Assembly: GCA_015501075.1 (NCBI GenBank)
Contig: JADNYJ010000056.1
Span: 124,001 to 188,000 of the forward strand
Direction of reading: 5' to 3'
Length of the DNA stretch: 64,000 nucleotides
From: Gymnopilus junonius
Taxonomy: Eukaryota > Basidiomycota > Agaricomycetes > Agaricales > Galerinaceae
In this document: piece by piece, positions 11,532 through 24,550 of the stretch
Layout of the letters: every line of letters starts with the position of its first letter
Numbering within the stretch: position 1 is the first letter of the stretch
The notes under the pieces: model-generated
The model's database searches: none
What the model was told of the DNA's origin: nothing
The model's input: the letters and a program-made list of their open reading frames with translations, nothing else
Program-made: the position numbers and the translations under genes

Positions 11532-12806
11532 TTACGTATAATCCACCTTCATTCCCATTTTCACCAAACGCGGAAGATTCTTCTTTGTCCAATTCTGACT
11601 CTTAGGACAACTTCTAGGAACGACCATTGTCCAGCCGTCTGCGCCACCTCCACCATTTTCGCCATCGTGGAAAGGAAATGTGGCCAAGATAGGATCGACA
11701 TATAGGAAAGAACGACCTGCAAGGGGTCTGCCGTCTTCCATTTCCGAATCCGAATCCGAATCTGACGTATATATATCTCCGAGACGTATTTCTTGAAGGC
11801 GAATTTCACGGGATTCAGGGAAAAACCAGCATTTCACATTAGCAAATCTCCATATTGAGAGGCGAAAGAACTGGAGGTGTTTGGTGTGTTTGAAGGTAAA
11901 GATAGGTTCGGTTCCATCTTGAATCATATATGAATGATTTGAGCCAATTAGTTTACAGAGTAACGAAAAAAAGAGAGATCAAGTACCTTTAGGTTTTGGA
12001 AAACTGCCGCCAATATCTACAAAAAACCGACGTAGAGTTGGTGCTAGCCGTTGCAGAAGACTGTTCAAATCCCTGGAAGAAATCAAAGCCACCCACAGCT
12101 TCAGAAGTAGGTTTTGTATAGGAGGCAAGGCAGGGAGTGAGAGCAACCAAGGTAGTATCCTCCACAGACTTGGGCTGATGATACGCATTGTCTTTAGCGA
12201 GGGTGAGAGGTTATAATGTTGAGGTTGGCCTCCCTGTACATGTAATTTCTCATATGAAATGCCTCCGTCGAGGTCGAGAATCTCGAGGAAGGGAAAGGAA
12301 CAAATGAATACGACCAACTCGGAGAAATTCAAAAAAAGCGTGCAGATCGTAAGCGAGGTGACGTTTTTAAAGAGGGCAGGGACGGCGGTGATGAATTCTC
12401 GGTGGCGTATCTCATCTAGATCGAAAAAGCCTTGCATCATATCAGTTTCGACTTCAAGCGTTTTGACATTTTTGAAGTTCGAAACCAGAGGGATTGCTTC
12501 GGGACGGAGATATTCACTTTTAAGGTCGATGATATTGAGAGAAACCACTAGAGGTGGAATAGTGGCCAGTGGGTTCTCGAATAAATCGGAGTACTCTGGG
12601 GACAAGAGCGCCTTGAGTTTCGTGGCTGTGAGCTCCAGGTCAGAGAAGGCAGCCCGTCGGGTCAATGAGAGCCAGGTGTGGGATACGAGGCCAAACTCTA
12701 TCAATGTTTTTCTTTCATCGACGTCCTTTGGGGAAAGGTAGGATAGGATGTATGTGATTAGTTCCAAGGGAACATTGTGACCTGGACCATTTCTGTTAGG
12801 CATCAT
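11532..12806 (-). CDS. F-box protein, second copy
   Basis: Two-exon gene. Exon 1 runs 12806-11987 and starts MMPNRNGPGHNVPLELITYILSYL, where the PLELITYILSYL segment is the first F-box helix, followed by FGLVSHTWLSLTRRAAFSDLEL. The rest is leucine-rich with irregular repeats. The intron 11986-11918 (69 nt, GT-AG) splits a GAT codon, giving FPKPKDGTEPIF. Exon 2 has an acidic run (DSDSDSEMEDG) and a Gly-rich stretch and ends at 11532. The total is about 400 residues with no frame break. It is expected to be an SCF adaptor through Skp1. It is only loosely similar to the 5.1-6.7 kb F-box protein, so it is a separate family member. Confidence 0.8.
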
Positions 12807-13885
12807 CGACTCCTTTAGAGGAAGATAGACACAAACCCAGTAGAGGGCTGCTGAGGATGTCTGGGTCTCTGTTCAACTTCCAGTAGATGGAGGTTGAGGA
12901 TAAGTGGCAGAGGTCGAACATCGAACAATGGACTGCAGCCACGCGCGTGATGACCCCCGAAGTTGCTCCGGGATCGCTATTCATGGTTATATATTCGCAC
13001 GCCTCCTACGCCCACACAGGTATTTGAGCTTGAGTGAAGATATTTCTAATCCCTACCATCATCTGGCCGTGCCTAGCACTTTTCTGATGAGTTTTCTTGA
13101 AAAATCTGTTGCTGCTATGTCTCATACTTCTGTTTCTCAATACTAAATGGCGCGTTGTTAGACTACATTTATCATATTTCTCAGTCTTTTGGCTCTGCGG
13201 CCCTCCTGATAGCTTGATCCTCTCGAAGTTCCCGGGTGCTTCCTTCTTAATTTTCAATGACTCTTGCTATTCCTGCTATTTATCTGTAGTACTGACCTTT
13301 GTGACCTCTATTTGAACTGCCTCCGTTTCTCTAGCCCTTTATGCTACCTCTCCTCCCTTTTCTTTTCCACATCCCTCTTCTATGACCGGCTCTCTTCCTC
13401 TAATTATGTCTTCCAAATATCTCCTCAATTGAAACACACTCTAAGAGTCTTATACTCCACTGAAGCATTATTCTTCGGAGATACTCTCCAAACTCTGATC
13501 AAGCAATTACCAATTATCACTAGTCTCACTCCTCGTATTATTTATACTCGATCCTTCCGTCCAACCAACCAACCTTCCGTCCCATAATATTCTGCCGGCA
13601 GGACATACCCGTCCCTCGACAAGGCTATATCGAAATTTTATTGTACAGGGCAGGCCCCAAGACTGTGTTACTCTTATGTGAGTTGCAGACTAAAATTCTT
13701 CCTCGCTCGGCTACTTACCACCCAATAGTTTCTGATAATACAGCGTCTTCCTTCTCACTTTCCGATCCCAAATCACTCGATTTTTACTGCTCAGGCGGAT
13801 CCAAAAATAAAAGGCGGCCCGATGTGGCATACTATTCTCACACACTTCTATTTCACATTTTTTTGTTTGTTGAAGGTGGTCAACG
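12807..13885. other. Pyrimidine-rich intergenic region
   Basis: Between the divergent F-box gene (-) and UTP7 (+). The + strand is rich in C and T from about 13260 to 13700, which keeps some frames open without any protein signature. It probably contains both promoters. No gene is called. Confidence 0.45.
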
Positions 13886-16087
13886 ATGGACGCGCTCATC
13901 GCCAAAGCAGATGCTATCCAACCTCTGCAGAAGAAACGAAAAACATACCACACCTCTGCTCCCTCTTCCTCCAAAACAAAGTCTCCGTCAAAAAATGCCG
14001 ACCCTACCCTAAGCACCATCGCAAAACGGACTTCGATACCTAAATCCCTACAAGACTCACGTCCTTTACCTGAAGATGTCCCGACATACAAGCACATAGC
14101 GAACAAGAAGCTAAGGACGCACTTGAGTAGACAGTCAGAGCAAGGGGCAAGAGCCAAGGCTTTGGTGGAAGATGCAGAAATGCTGTTGATGGACGAGGCT
14201 GGTGGGTTGGAGGTGGAGGATGAGATGGACAGGACGTGGCGCGTGGGGCAGACGGATGTAGTACAAAACTCTGGTCAGGAGGCTGGGAAAGGGCGGAGGG
14301 AATTCAAGTTGGATGGTGGGCCGTACAGGTCGAGGTATACGAGAAATGGCCGGTTTGTTTTTATTTTTCTGTTGCCAATTCTATTTCTTACTGGAGTTTC
14401 TTTAGGCACCTTGCGATTGTAGGCCGGATGGGCCATGTGTCTACTTTTGACTGGCAATCAGGCACTGTCCATGCTGAATTACAGCTAGAAGAAACATGTC
14501 GAGACATCACGTATGCCCTCCCTTTTTCCACGCAAGAAATTTCTAACGTGCCGCAAGTTTCCTACAGGATCACTCTTTCTTCGCCGTTGCGCAGAAGAAA
14601 TAGTCTTCATCTATGACAGAGACGGCGTCGAATTACACAGATTAAAAGGGCATATTGAGGCTACCCGACTTGAATTCCTACCTTACCACTGGCTCCTGGC
14701 TAGCGTTGTATGTCTCCCTCCATCCCTCCATCCTCCATCATTACTAAACCCTCATCTTATCTCAGGGCAACCCAGGCTACCTCAAATACCAAGACACCTC
14801 GACCGGCCAACTCATTGCTGAACACCGCACCAAACTCGGGGCATGCAACGCCATGACCCAAAACCTACACAACGCCGTCATCCACCTCGGACACCAAAAC
14901 GGGTGCATCACCCTCTGGACTCCGAATCTCCCCCATCCGGCCGTGCAACTCCTGGCGCATATGGGTCCAGTTGTGAGCTTGAGCGTGGACCCAAGCGAAG
15001 GCGGCCGGTATATGGCCAGTGCGGGGAGGGATGGGACGGTCAAGGTGTGGGATTGTAGGAATTGGAAAGGCGCGGTGAGGGAATGGACGGTGAGAGGCGG
15101 TGGAGATCCTGAGGTTGAATGGAGTCAGAGGGGGTATTTAGCGGTGGCGAGTAGCGGGAATGTGAATGTTTGTATCCCTCTTCCTCTTTTCCATTTTCTC
15201 GAACTGATAAAACGACGTCTCTAGATTTATCACCCACCCTCAATACACACGCCATTCCACATCCGGACGCCTCCGCCTCTGTACATGACCCACCCTATAC
15301 CGCACCGCCCGCTGACATCGGTGCGGTTTGCTCCCTTCCAGGACGTACTTACCGTCGGACACGCAGCGGGACTCTCGAGCATTCTCGTGCCCGGCAGTGG
15401 AGAACCCAACTTTGATAGTCGTGAAGCTGATCCATACGAGAACAAGAAGGCGAGGAGCGAGAGAGAGGTCAAGGCTCTCTTGGATAAGGTTTGCCTGCTT
15501 TTACCTGTATTGACCATCATGAGCTCAAACAAATTTTACAGATCCAACCTGATCTCATCACGCTCGACCCGGAACTCATCGGCACCCTCGCGCCGGTCTC
15601 CAAGCTTACAACGGAAGTGACGCCTGTAATCGACGCCAAAGGCAAAACGACCCCTCGCACAGAAGTTCCTTACGCCCGTCTGCCGCGTATTGACCGTCTC
15701 CGCGTCTCTGGGAAGATGGATGAGACTGAAGAAATGGAAGAGGATGAAGACGAGAACGCGGACGAGGAGACAAAGAAAAAGCGAAAGAGGAGAGGGAGAA
15801 GCGGAGGATGAGGGGTAAAGGGAAAAGCATGAAACGGTATCTGAGGAAGCAGAGGAAGAATGTGATTGATCCTGCTGCGGTGAGTTCTTTCTTTCTTTCT
15901 TTCCGCCCTTCTTTTAAGCATTCTTTTTTCTGAAAATTTTTTTTTGGCATTTGCTTTAGATCGGCGTTCGGAAAAAGCTGGAAAAACAAGAGAGGAAAAG
16001 AAGAGAGCAGCCGCAATTGCTGCTGCTGGAGGCCAAGAAGAGAAGAAGAAGCCTTCTGCTTTGGATCGCTTCAAGCGGTCAAAGTAA
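13886..16087 (+). CDS. UTP7: UTP7/WDR46 (BING4) small-subunit processome WD protein, several frame breaks
   Basis: Nucleolar WD-repeat protein needed for 18S rRNA maturation in the U3 snoRNP complex. Start MDALIAKADAIQP at 13886. The conserved N-terminal block KLRTHLSRQSEQGARAKA is followed by the propeller: GPYRSRYTRNGRHLAIVGRMGH, RLKGHIEATRLEFLPYH, GNPGYLKYQDTSTGQ, QNLHNAVIHLGHQNGCITLW, YMASAGRDGTVKVWD and PLTSVRFAPFQDVLTVGH. The BING4 C-terminal box MRGKGKSMKRYLRKQRKN and a basic tail ending DRFKRSK with TAA at 16085 complete it. Introns are 50-70 nt. Three frame faults of one base occur: near 14602 (QKKY then an apparent TAG), in the A-run near 15770-15783, and near 15990. Each is repaired by one extra base, mostly in homopolymers, so the gene is likely functional. 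Confidence 0.88.
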
Positions 16088-16663
16088 ACTCACTACAAAG
16101 TTTTGGATTTTCAGTCTTCTTTTTGGCCCATTTTCCACTCTTCTTCTTTGGTCCGACACATATAACCTGGTTGTCATCGATTGTTTTATGACTTGCCAAG
16201 TATTCCCTGGCTTGCTATATAGAGTAAGTATTTCCTGAAATGGTCGTGAATCATCAATCACACTTGGCGCGGAGCTACTCACCCAGGAGAATGATTTAGT
16301 TTTTTACATGGTTATAGCCGGATATTGTTATAGTTAAAGGAGCTACACAATTCCGCACATGTCGTTTGTAAGTGAGGGGAAGACGGGCGGTGCACTTACC
16401 TTTCTGTGCACATCAAAGGGTTGTTGGTTAAATGTTTAAGGGCGCCTATTAGTGTGGTTATATTTCTGCATACGTTCATACCCGTCAATTTCTGCGTTTA
16501 TGAAAAGCAGGATCGTAAGGCTAAAATGGACCGATGTTTTACCAGGCAGGTGTTAAAATTTTCATTTAGTCATCGTCTCAATTTTGATAATCAGATTTTG
16601 TTTCCCATATTTACATCAACTATCGCCTCATTGCTATGTACATCCTTGGTCTGGCCAAATAAT
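16088..16663. other. Intergenic region, convergent gene ends
   Basis: Lies between the stop codons of UTP7 (+) and the NACHT gene (-). It should hold both 3' UTRs. Nothing else is seen. Confidence 0.5.
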
Positions 16664-19340
16664 TTACGCTGATAAGAAGGCATCAATCTGATCAGCTACC
16701 TCATCCTTCTTGATGTACAGCTGGTCTTCTGGGTCTGAGGACCGCAAAGGATGCTCTCGCAGAAACTTTAAGAGCTCTTCCTGTCTTTGCCGATCTCTCG
16801 AGTATTGGCGAGAGCAAAGACAATGACATGTCTGCTTGGTTAGGCTGCTGGGATCTACAAAGCATGCAGCGTATGTCAACCCGAATAAATGAAAGACTCA
16901 CACGTTGACATAGAACTCGAAGACGACAAGCGCCAGCTCTGCATATAAATTCTTGTCTACGAAATACTCCTTGGCCCTCTCCTTATCCGTCAAAAACTCT
17001 CCGAGAGCAGCGTAATACCATGCACCTGCCTCCCCACTGGAAGTATACACATCGAAAATGTGAACAGGATCTCTCCATCTTTGAGTGTTGATATCAGGCC
17101 AGGGACGCACGGCGTCTACAAATTCGTGGATAGGACGCACATCGGTAGAGCAAGAGATAGAATAGAAGTTGGGGAGGGTCACTAGAGTGAGGAGAAGTCG
17201 CGTGCTTGGAAAGTGTGAGGAAGAAAAGGAGTAGAACCGGGTGAGCTGAGTATACAGCCACGTTGAGAATGCATGTTGGTATTTGCCATGGAAGTCTTTC
17301 GATGGATCAGGGTGACCCTAGATAGATGGTGGGATTTCAAATATTGTTATTATATTGCGTCGGAAGGGGATGAATGAAAGCATGTTACTTACAAGTTTCT
17401 GTAGCCAGAAAAAGTACTTCGCGACGTTTGGCCAGCGATCATCCACAGGGACCTTGTTCCCCCACCTCATTGGTAGCTGAGCTTCAGGTGAGGCTGTCGT
17501 CTCACGAGTCATAAAGTCGAAGAAGGATACGAGCTCAAAATCGTATAAGTCGTCCATGAGCTCCTTAGTATGCGCAGCGGTAGCGAAGTAGCTTGATGAT
17601 TGAGAGGTCCAGTAATTGGCAGTTATTCTATCTGTGGGGGGAGATAAATATCGTACTTGCACAAGCCGATGAGGAAACTGTATTTGAAGTACCTGTACGG
17701 TCACGGTGTGTGAAATGCTTGAGCGTAAACCTCAAAATCTCGGCATGAGCCACGCCGCCGTCGATAAAAAATTTCGCTGAGCGTGTCCTATCCCGCAGGA
17801 AATCTCCCAATGAGGCATGCGATATTCGTAGTTCTGTTCTTATGTCTTCTGCAGGAGGTACAACTATCAAGGAGTGAAGATCACTCAAGATGATGTCAAT
17901 TTCTCCTGGTCTGCAGAAAATAAATTCCTCTATTTTCAAAGGCGATTTGGGCAAGTCAGAGAACAAGAGGACCATGAAGAGTTTGGTGACCTCTTCGATG
18001 TCGTAAACGGAGGAGAGAATGTGATTGTATAGAACGTCTAGTTCAGCGAAAGGAGTGTCATTTCCTGGGTCAGATAAACCAAGGATGATATGAAGTCGAT
18101 CCGGAGGAAGATGTCGGCGCGACTCAATATATTTTATCACCGTAGTTGCATAGATGAATTGTCCTGAGGACTTGTTGACAAGTTCAAGGATGGCCTCCTC
18201 CGTTGGCCATGGATTAGGAAAGCGCCTCCGAGCAGGGTGTTTCCGTTTTATATTGTCGAATTTGGATACGAGGAGGACCTTGATGTCATCTAAGGGATGA
18301 TAGGTATCGTCCAGGACCAGGGTAGTTGTCTTGGAAGCGATGTCTTCTTCGTTGAAAGCGTCCGGATTTGCTGCTCTGGCCTACTAGCTACCAGAAAGAA
18401 AAGCGGCACCGAAAGCTGTTGAACGGCATATAATAAGCTTTCTATGATGTAAGCTTGAGCCTCTTCATCGTTGCATTCGTCTAGACCATCGATAATGATG
18501 AAGTGCGGTCTTGACATAAAGGCCTGCCTATCCTGGTCATTACTGATCCGCATCAAGACGTCGTTTAGCGGTTTAATAATCAGAGCTTGTATCTGTGCTT
18601 TCAGTGAAGTGGAGAAAACCATCGGATTGTGTTGCAGTGCTTTTATCACTGAGTCGCGGATCTCTGGAATGACGAGGATCATTTGATATACAAGGGTCGT
18701 GACGAGATACGTTTTCTCGTTGCGGCCGGTGACAGTCCTAGAGAAAAGAATGTGCCAGCAAGCAGTCCAACTTCGTAGCACATCTCTGCTATGGTTTGTG
18801 CAATCGCAGATTTTCCAGAGCCAGCTGGACCATAGAGCCACATGAACCTCGACGGCTTTTGAGCATTTTTAACCCAATTCATAATCTTCTTGAGGACCGC
18901 TTCTCGTGTGTGGGGGTGGCACTTCGGGGGGTCATACCGCTCATCAGAGTTGTGAAATGCGCCGGATACAATCCGCTGTTGAAGCGCCGCCAATACTGAA
19001 TGAGGATTCCTTGGTACTGAACACCACATTGGTATTTTATATCACAGAACCTCTCACCTTGAGTATTCTCCAGTGCACCTGCAACAAAACATCAGGCATT
19101 ATAATTAATCGCTATATCACCAAACACAATGCCATGGAGCGCACCCATTTCTCCAAAGTTGAACATAAAATTCACATTTCCTCGACCGCCGACTATAGAT
19201 TTAGTGATTTCGGAATTGTAGGAGTCGCTTGAGTCGGTAGAATATCCGGGAGTTGACATATGAGAGGCACTGGACAACTGCTCCAACGGCCTACAGGTGC
19301 TCATGATTCCCAGGCGACCCAATCTAGACAACAGCGGCAC
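16664..19340 (-). CDS. NACHT-domain NTPase, two frame breaks
   Basis: STAND-class P-loop protein of the kind expanded in agarics, where members are linked to self/non-self recognition and cell death. The block VPRNPHSVLAAL to HTREAVLKKIMNWV precedes the NTPase core. Walker A is GPAGSGKSAIAQTIAE (about 18830-18790); Walker B is FIIIDGLDECND (about 18500); SRPEQQIR follows. The long C-terminal part has no recognisable repeats and ends EVADQIDAFLSA at 16664. Two one-base losses are inferred: T5 to T4 at 18744-18747 (before FSRTVTGRNEKT) and GGG to GG near 18363. The last junction (about 16860-16905) is unresolved, because neither GT donor gives the obvious final frame. N-terminal exons near 19062-19340 are tentative. 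Confidence 0.75.
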
Positions 19341-20259
19341 CTCTCACTCGAGTTAGGGCCCAGGAATCACGGCAGTGCATGTTCAGTGACCCACTTCATA
19401 CCGAGTGTTCGGAAGCCATATTCCAGAAAAGAAAAATTCTCTGCATACCAACTTGTTCTCTAGGACAACTTTTCCGTTGATACTGCGAGCTGCGCTGAGC
19501 GCCTACAGAGGGATCAAGACGGGATCAACAAGGTAGCTTTAAATATAGTGCAGATATCTGGCGTATCACTCGTCATGCAAAGCGAGGGGCATCAGATGGT
19601 CAGCCTTATCTGTGGAAAAAATGAAAAATGACAGTTTACGCATACGTAACACCAAGAGGTCGACCTGAACTGCCAATGTAGTGGCCAGGGTGTAATTATG
19701 ATCATGACCTTTCCCTTCTTGCATGGGGATGTTTGTGGAGAGGTTTTCATGGCACTATAAACTCTTGAATATGAAAAATGCATGTGAAAAGGAACTTCTG
19801 ACTGCTGAGGGATGACAGTAACGAAGATCGGGTCCGAAAACTTTCCTGATGCCATCATCGTTCGCACCAGCATGATCAGACAAGCCCACCTGGGCGAGCT
19901 TCAAGTCTTGAACTTTTCCATCTTGTTTCTCCTCAGCTTCAAGCAGCGATTACTGAAGACATATGGAGCTTGGCAATGATTATTCTATATCTCTTTGAAG
20001 TAGAGCAGAGTACCCGCCCAAGTTTTGTCAACCAACAAATCAACTTGTGGAGTGGTTTTATCAATGATTTTGCACCAAACACTGCATGAAACGCATTCGC
20101 CAGCGGTATTAACCACTAGGTATGGACAGAGAGGTTCAGGATTTGCCAAGCAAAAAGCCTGAGATCAGGGTATGGCTCTCACACCCATTGGTCTTCCCTC
20201 TTTATTATTATGATCATTCCGCTTGGACAGGCAGAGCTAAATCCCACTGTCAAAACGCG
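19341..20259. other. Upstream region of the NACHT gene and 7TM copy A
   Basis: Divergent promoter region. Its right part (about 20030-20259) is similar to 22940-23222 upstream of copy B, showing that the duplication included the 5' flank. No other gene is seen. Confidence 0.5.
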
Positions 20260-21479
20260 ATGTCGATTACGCCTACTTTGTCGTCGATTCTAGATGCGTC
20301 TCACCCTCTGGCTTATTTGGCTTATTTGCCTCCAGATGTGGCGTATCAAGTTACTATTGCCCTGTATGTTCTCGTTGCTGCCTTATCGGTGAGCCGGTAT
20401 GCTTCATGGGTATGACGGAATTGAAGTGAAGTTGGCTGATAATCTTCTTTGTATAGATTCAGATATGGGACATCTTGAATAATGTTCATGAGGACTACAG
20501 GATATTGATGAAGCGACCGGCTAGTTTTCCGAATATTGTGTATTGTGTTTCAAGGTGAGGAATAATGGACTTCGCAATAGAGAGAATTCAGCTCACTGAC
20601 TGTGAACAGGATTTTCACCTTAGCATACTTACTTTACGCTATAATATACGAAAGTGAGTTGCTCTCTCCGTTTGTCTGGCCTTGTGAAAATAACGCCGGT
20701 AATCTGTAGCTACACCCATTGGAAATTGCGAAAAGCTCTCACAAGTTGGTCCATGGCTAATCTGCATTGCCATACCCTCCACGTCCCTCTTATTCTTCTT
20801 CCGTGTTCACGCCATGTACAATCGCCACAAATACGTTTCTGGATTCTTTTTCCTCATGTGGCTGGCCGTGCTTGGTGGTAACCTGACAAACGTGCCAGGG
20901 GTGGCTGGGTTCAATATTGGGCTGACTAAGCACTGTTTGAATGGGACGCTCAAACCGTACATCTCGGTTGGGATCATCATGCAGTTTGTGAATGACAGTC
21001 TGGTGTTGGGGCGCTTACGCTGCGCCTTATGCAGATTGGTATGGAGGAAGAGATGAAGTTGAAAGATGTGCCAAGAGTTATTGTTTTTAAGAAGAATTTG
21101 CCAGCATTTACAAAGGCTTTATTGTGGGATGGTCAGGCATATTATTTGTGAGTAGCTATTTTACTTGGAATAAAGCACAGAAAACTGAATTATCATTTAC
21201 ATGACTTAAAAGGACAACAGCCACTGTCATCTTGATGACCATTATAATTTTCTATATCGACTCAATCCCACTCATCTATCGGACAATATTCAGTATACCC
21301 AGCATCACCTTGGTCAACGTAATGGCATGCCGCGTCTATCGACGGACAAAGTCGGGGTGTACAAAGAAAACACTACGATGGAACTACCTCTGTCATTTGC
21401 AAGGGTGTCGCGACCAGCAGAACACAACATTGTGGATTTGGTTGGATCTCAAACAGCGGAAATGAACAGTTCCGGCTAG
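20260..21479 (+). CDS. Seven-span membrane protein, copy A
   Basis: Member of a 7TM, GPCR-like family of unknown function that is common in Agaricomycetes. Five exons: 20260-20388, 20457-20554 (98 nt), 20610-20653 (44 nt), 20710-21147 and 21213-21479. Start MSITPTLSSILD, then LAYLPPDVAYQVTIALYVLV (TM1), IQIWDILNN, PIGNCEKLS, FFFRVHAMYN, LMWLAVLGG and VNVMACRVYRRTKSG (end of TM7). Two G-runs are one base short (21008-21011 and 21354-21357). With two bases added the coding length is 978 nt, an exact multiple of three. It stops at TAG 21477, earlier than copy B, which lengthens the tail by about 35 residues. Closest relative is copy B, 3 kb downstream. Confidence 0.78.
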
Positions 21480-23222
21480 CAGTGTTTCCAATCTGAAAGG
21501 TCTGACTTTAGACCTGGGTAGCTCTATTGGCTTGTCTGCTGCAGAAGGATATGTTGGCAAGGCCATACATGATCATGAATCTTGACTTCGGATAAAATGT
21601 ATTCATTTAATTTATTGCATTATATATTTTGTGTTTTATGCAGGCTCTAAAACATGAAAAGATGGGCGATTGGCAAAGGTATGCAGATGGTTAAAATCTG
21701 GAATGAAACTGGCAGGCAGAGCATATCTATGACAAAATCAAACGTCTGAATGGTATGATACTCTGTAAAGATGTTTCAACGATATCAATTCAATATTGAA
21801 ATTCAGAAGAGGACTCAGGTGTCCAAAATGTCCGACATTTTACAGCTTACCCGAATGCCCGAGTCGTTTTGCATGAAATGTCGCACCAATATGTCGCGCC
21901 TGCATACTGGATGCAGGAATGACGAGAAAACGAACAGCGGGCGCTGCGATGTAGGGCAGTTTCGACAGGATGAATTTTATAAAACATGGCATGCGATATC
22001 AAGAATCATTCGATCAGATATATCCCAGTTTATGTCGAATGTCGTACCAAATCCTGCATACCCTTAGCTCAATTCGGCGTGTTTTATGAGATTGAGGGGA
22101 AAGGAGAGTTTTAAATAAATCTTGCAAGCAATGTGCATATAATATCACGAAGCGTTTGACAGAACAGACAGAGTGACACCAACTTGAAGCAGCAGAACGA
22201 GGACTGGGAAAGGTCAACTTTGAATGACTAGTCCATCTCGAGCACTCTGACAAATCTTGTATAATTCGTTGGTATTTTGCGTTATTGGTCACGTCTGAAT
22301 TCTGTTTTATAAGATTGACGCTGGAGGGGGAGAAGGGGTTGAGAAAGAGAGTCGCCGATGAAGTAGGTAAATTCCTGCAATGACAGTGGGTGTGGACTCA
22401 TGAGCAAAGTGCCACTGAGATATGCCCAGTGAAATTATTCCGGTAAGGCCTTACACTTGAGGTAATTTTGAACCAGCCTGTCGCGTTTCAACGAGAATCT
22501 AAATTTCGCAATCGTCAGTAACAGCAAGTGACCCACCTCGCTCGTTTGCTGCCCATCGGATACTTACTAGGTGTCTAGCTGAACACGATCAGGACAGTTT
22601 TACTCGTACATGAGGATATTTTCCAAAATGTCCAGGTATTATACCTCACCGACTCTTGAATCTGGAAAGTGCAATGGGAGAAACTGCTATCAAAGCCCAC
22701 CAAGCAAGCGAGGCATGATAAGATAAAGGGATAAGATATCACGATCGAGTGATGGTATCATTCTACCTGGCAGGTTTCATTTCAACCAAATTTCAACGAC
22801 TTGTCCAAATCTTTTCCCTTCGATCTTATTCCTCCTCTTCCCACGAAAACGATAATTCTAGGTGTTATAGCACGAAGATCATGCACCTGTGTCTTTTGAA
22901 AGCCCCAAGTTCTGAGCCTTCTGCCAGCAACCAACAACTTGAAATCAAACTTGTGGAGTTGTTCTGTCAATGACCGTGGTCGAATCTGCCAAAAACTGCA
23001 AGTTGGTCTCATGAAATGCATCCGCCATGGCGTCAAATATATTAGCCAATAGACTTGAACAGAGAAGCTCAGGAATCGCCGACCAAAGGCTTAAGATCAG
23101 GGTATGTCTCTCACACCCATTTTTACTCCTCCAGGCCTGTTATTAAGATGTTCATAGGTTCATCATCTTACTCCGAGTAGAGCTGATCCCTCTTTCACTG
23201 CCACTGGTCACTGGAAGCGTGA
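21480..23222. other. Intergenic region between 7TM copies A and B
   Basis: The first 120 bases are the decayed remainder of the tail still coding in copy B. The right end (from about 22940) is the duplicated 5' flank. Between them no gene is recognisable. Confidence 0.45.
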
Positions 23223-24550
23223 ATGTCGACCACGCCTACTTTGTCTTCGATTCTTGACCCATCTCATCCTCTCGCATACCTGGCTTATTTGCCTCCGGAT
23301 GTGGCATATCAAGTTACTATTGCCCTGTATGTTCTCGTTGCTGCCGTATCGGTGAGCCTGTGTGCTGTTTCCGTCTGATATCATCATGGGTGAGTATGGC
23401 GTCGTTGATTGATTATCTTCTTTGTCTAGATTCAGATATGGGACATTTTGAATAACCTTCACAAAGATTACAAAATTTTGGTGAAGAAACCGACCAGTTT
23501 TCCAAATGTTGTGTATTGTACTTCAAGGTGAGGAATAATGTATTTTAACAAGGAAATCAGTTCACTGACGACCATGAACAGGATATTCACTCTCGCATAC
23601 TTACTTTATGCTATAATATATGAAAGCAAGTTGAAATCTGCATGAATTCCCTGCTGTTTAAATAACGCCGGTGTTATGTGCAGCCACCCCATTGGAAACT
23701 GCGAAAAACTCTCAAAAGTTGGTCCATGGCTAGTCTGCATCGCTATACCCTCCACATCTCTCCTATTCTTCTTCCGCGTGCACGCGATGTATAACCACCA
23801 CAAATACGTCTCCGGCTTCTTTTTCCTCATGTGGCTAGCCGTGCTCGGTGGGAGCTTGACGAATGTGCTAGGTGTGGCTGGGTTCAACATTGGGCCAACG
23901 AAGCACTGTCTGAATGGAACGCTGAAGCCATACGTCTCGGTTGGGATTATAATCCAGTTTGTGAATGATAGTTTGGTGTTTGGGGCCATCACGCTGCGTC
24001 TCATGCAGATTGGTATGGAGGAGGAAGAGATGAAGTTGAAGGATGTGCTGAGAGTTATTATTTTGGGAAAGGATCTGCCTGCGTTTACAAAGGCTTTGTT
24101 GCGAGATGGTCAGGTATATTATTTGTGAGTAGTTTTTCTTATCGGAATAAAGGGCGTAAGACTGACTGATCATCTGTTAGAACGACGTCCACTTTCATCC
24201 TGATGACATTTATAATTTTCTATATCGACTCAATCCCGCTCGTCTATCGGACGATATTCAGTATTCCTAACATTACGCTCGTCAACGTCATGGCATGCCG
24301 CGTCTATCGACGGACAAAGTCAGGAGTGTACATGGAAAATACAACGATAGAATTACCCCTGTCATTCATCAGGACACCGCGAGCAGGAAGGAATAATGTT
24401 GTGAATTTGGTCGGATCTCAGACGTCGGAAATGAGCAATTTCGGGTCAGCAGTGTTTGCTGTCTCGAAGGCTCCGATTCTAGACCTGGGGAACTCTAGTG
24501 ACTTATCGTCTGGTGTAGAAGGATGTGCGACGCGTGGTCGTGAATCTTGA
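23223..24550 (+). CDS. Seven-span membrane protein, copy B
   Basis: Tandem paralogue of copy A with the same architecture: exons 23223-23351, 23430-23527 (98 nt), 23582-23625 (44 nt), 23684-24124 and 24181-24550. Start MSTTPTLSSILDPSHP, and the same TM1 as copy A. The third intron uses a GC donor (GAAA then GCAAGT) where copy A has GT. One C is missing in the run at 23687-23690, where TTPIGNC needs CCCCC. Restoring it gives 1083 nt, 361 codons, 360 residues. The C-terminal tail after RRTKSG is hydrophilic and Ser-rich and ends CATRGRES. Function unknown; seven predicted helices and an outside-facing conserved Cys pair suggest a receptor-like protein, which is inference only. Confidence 0.8.
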
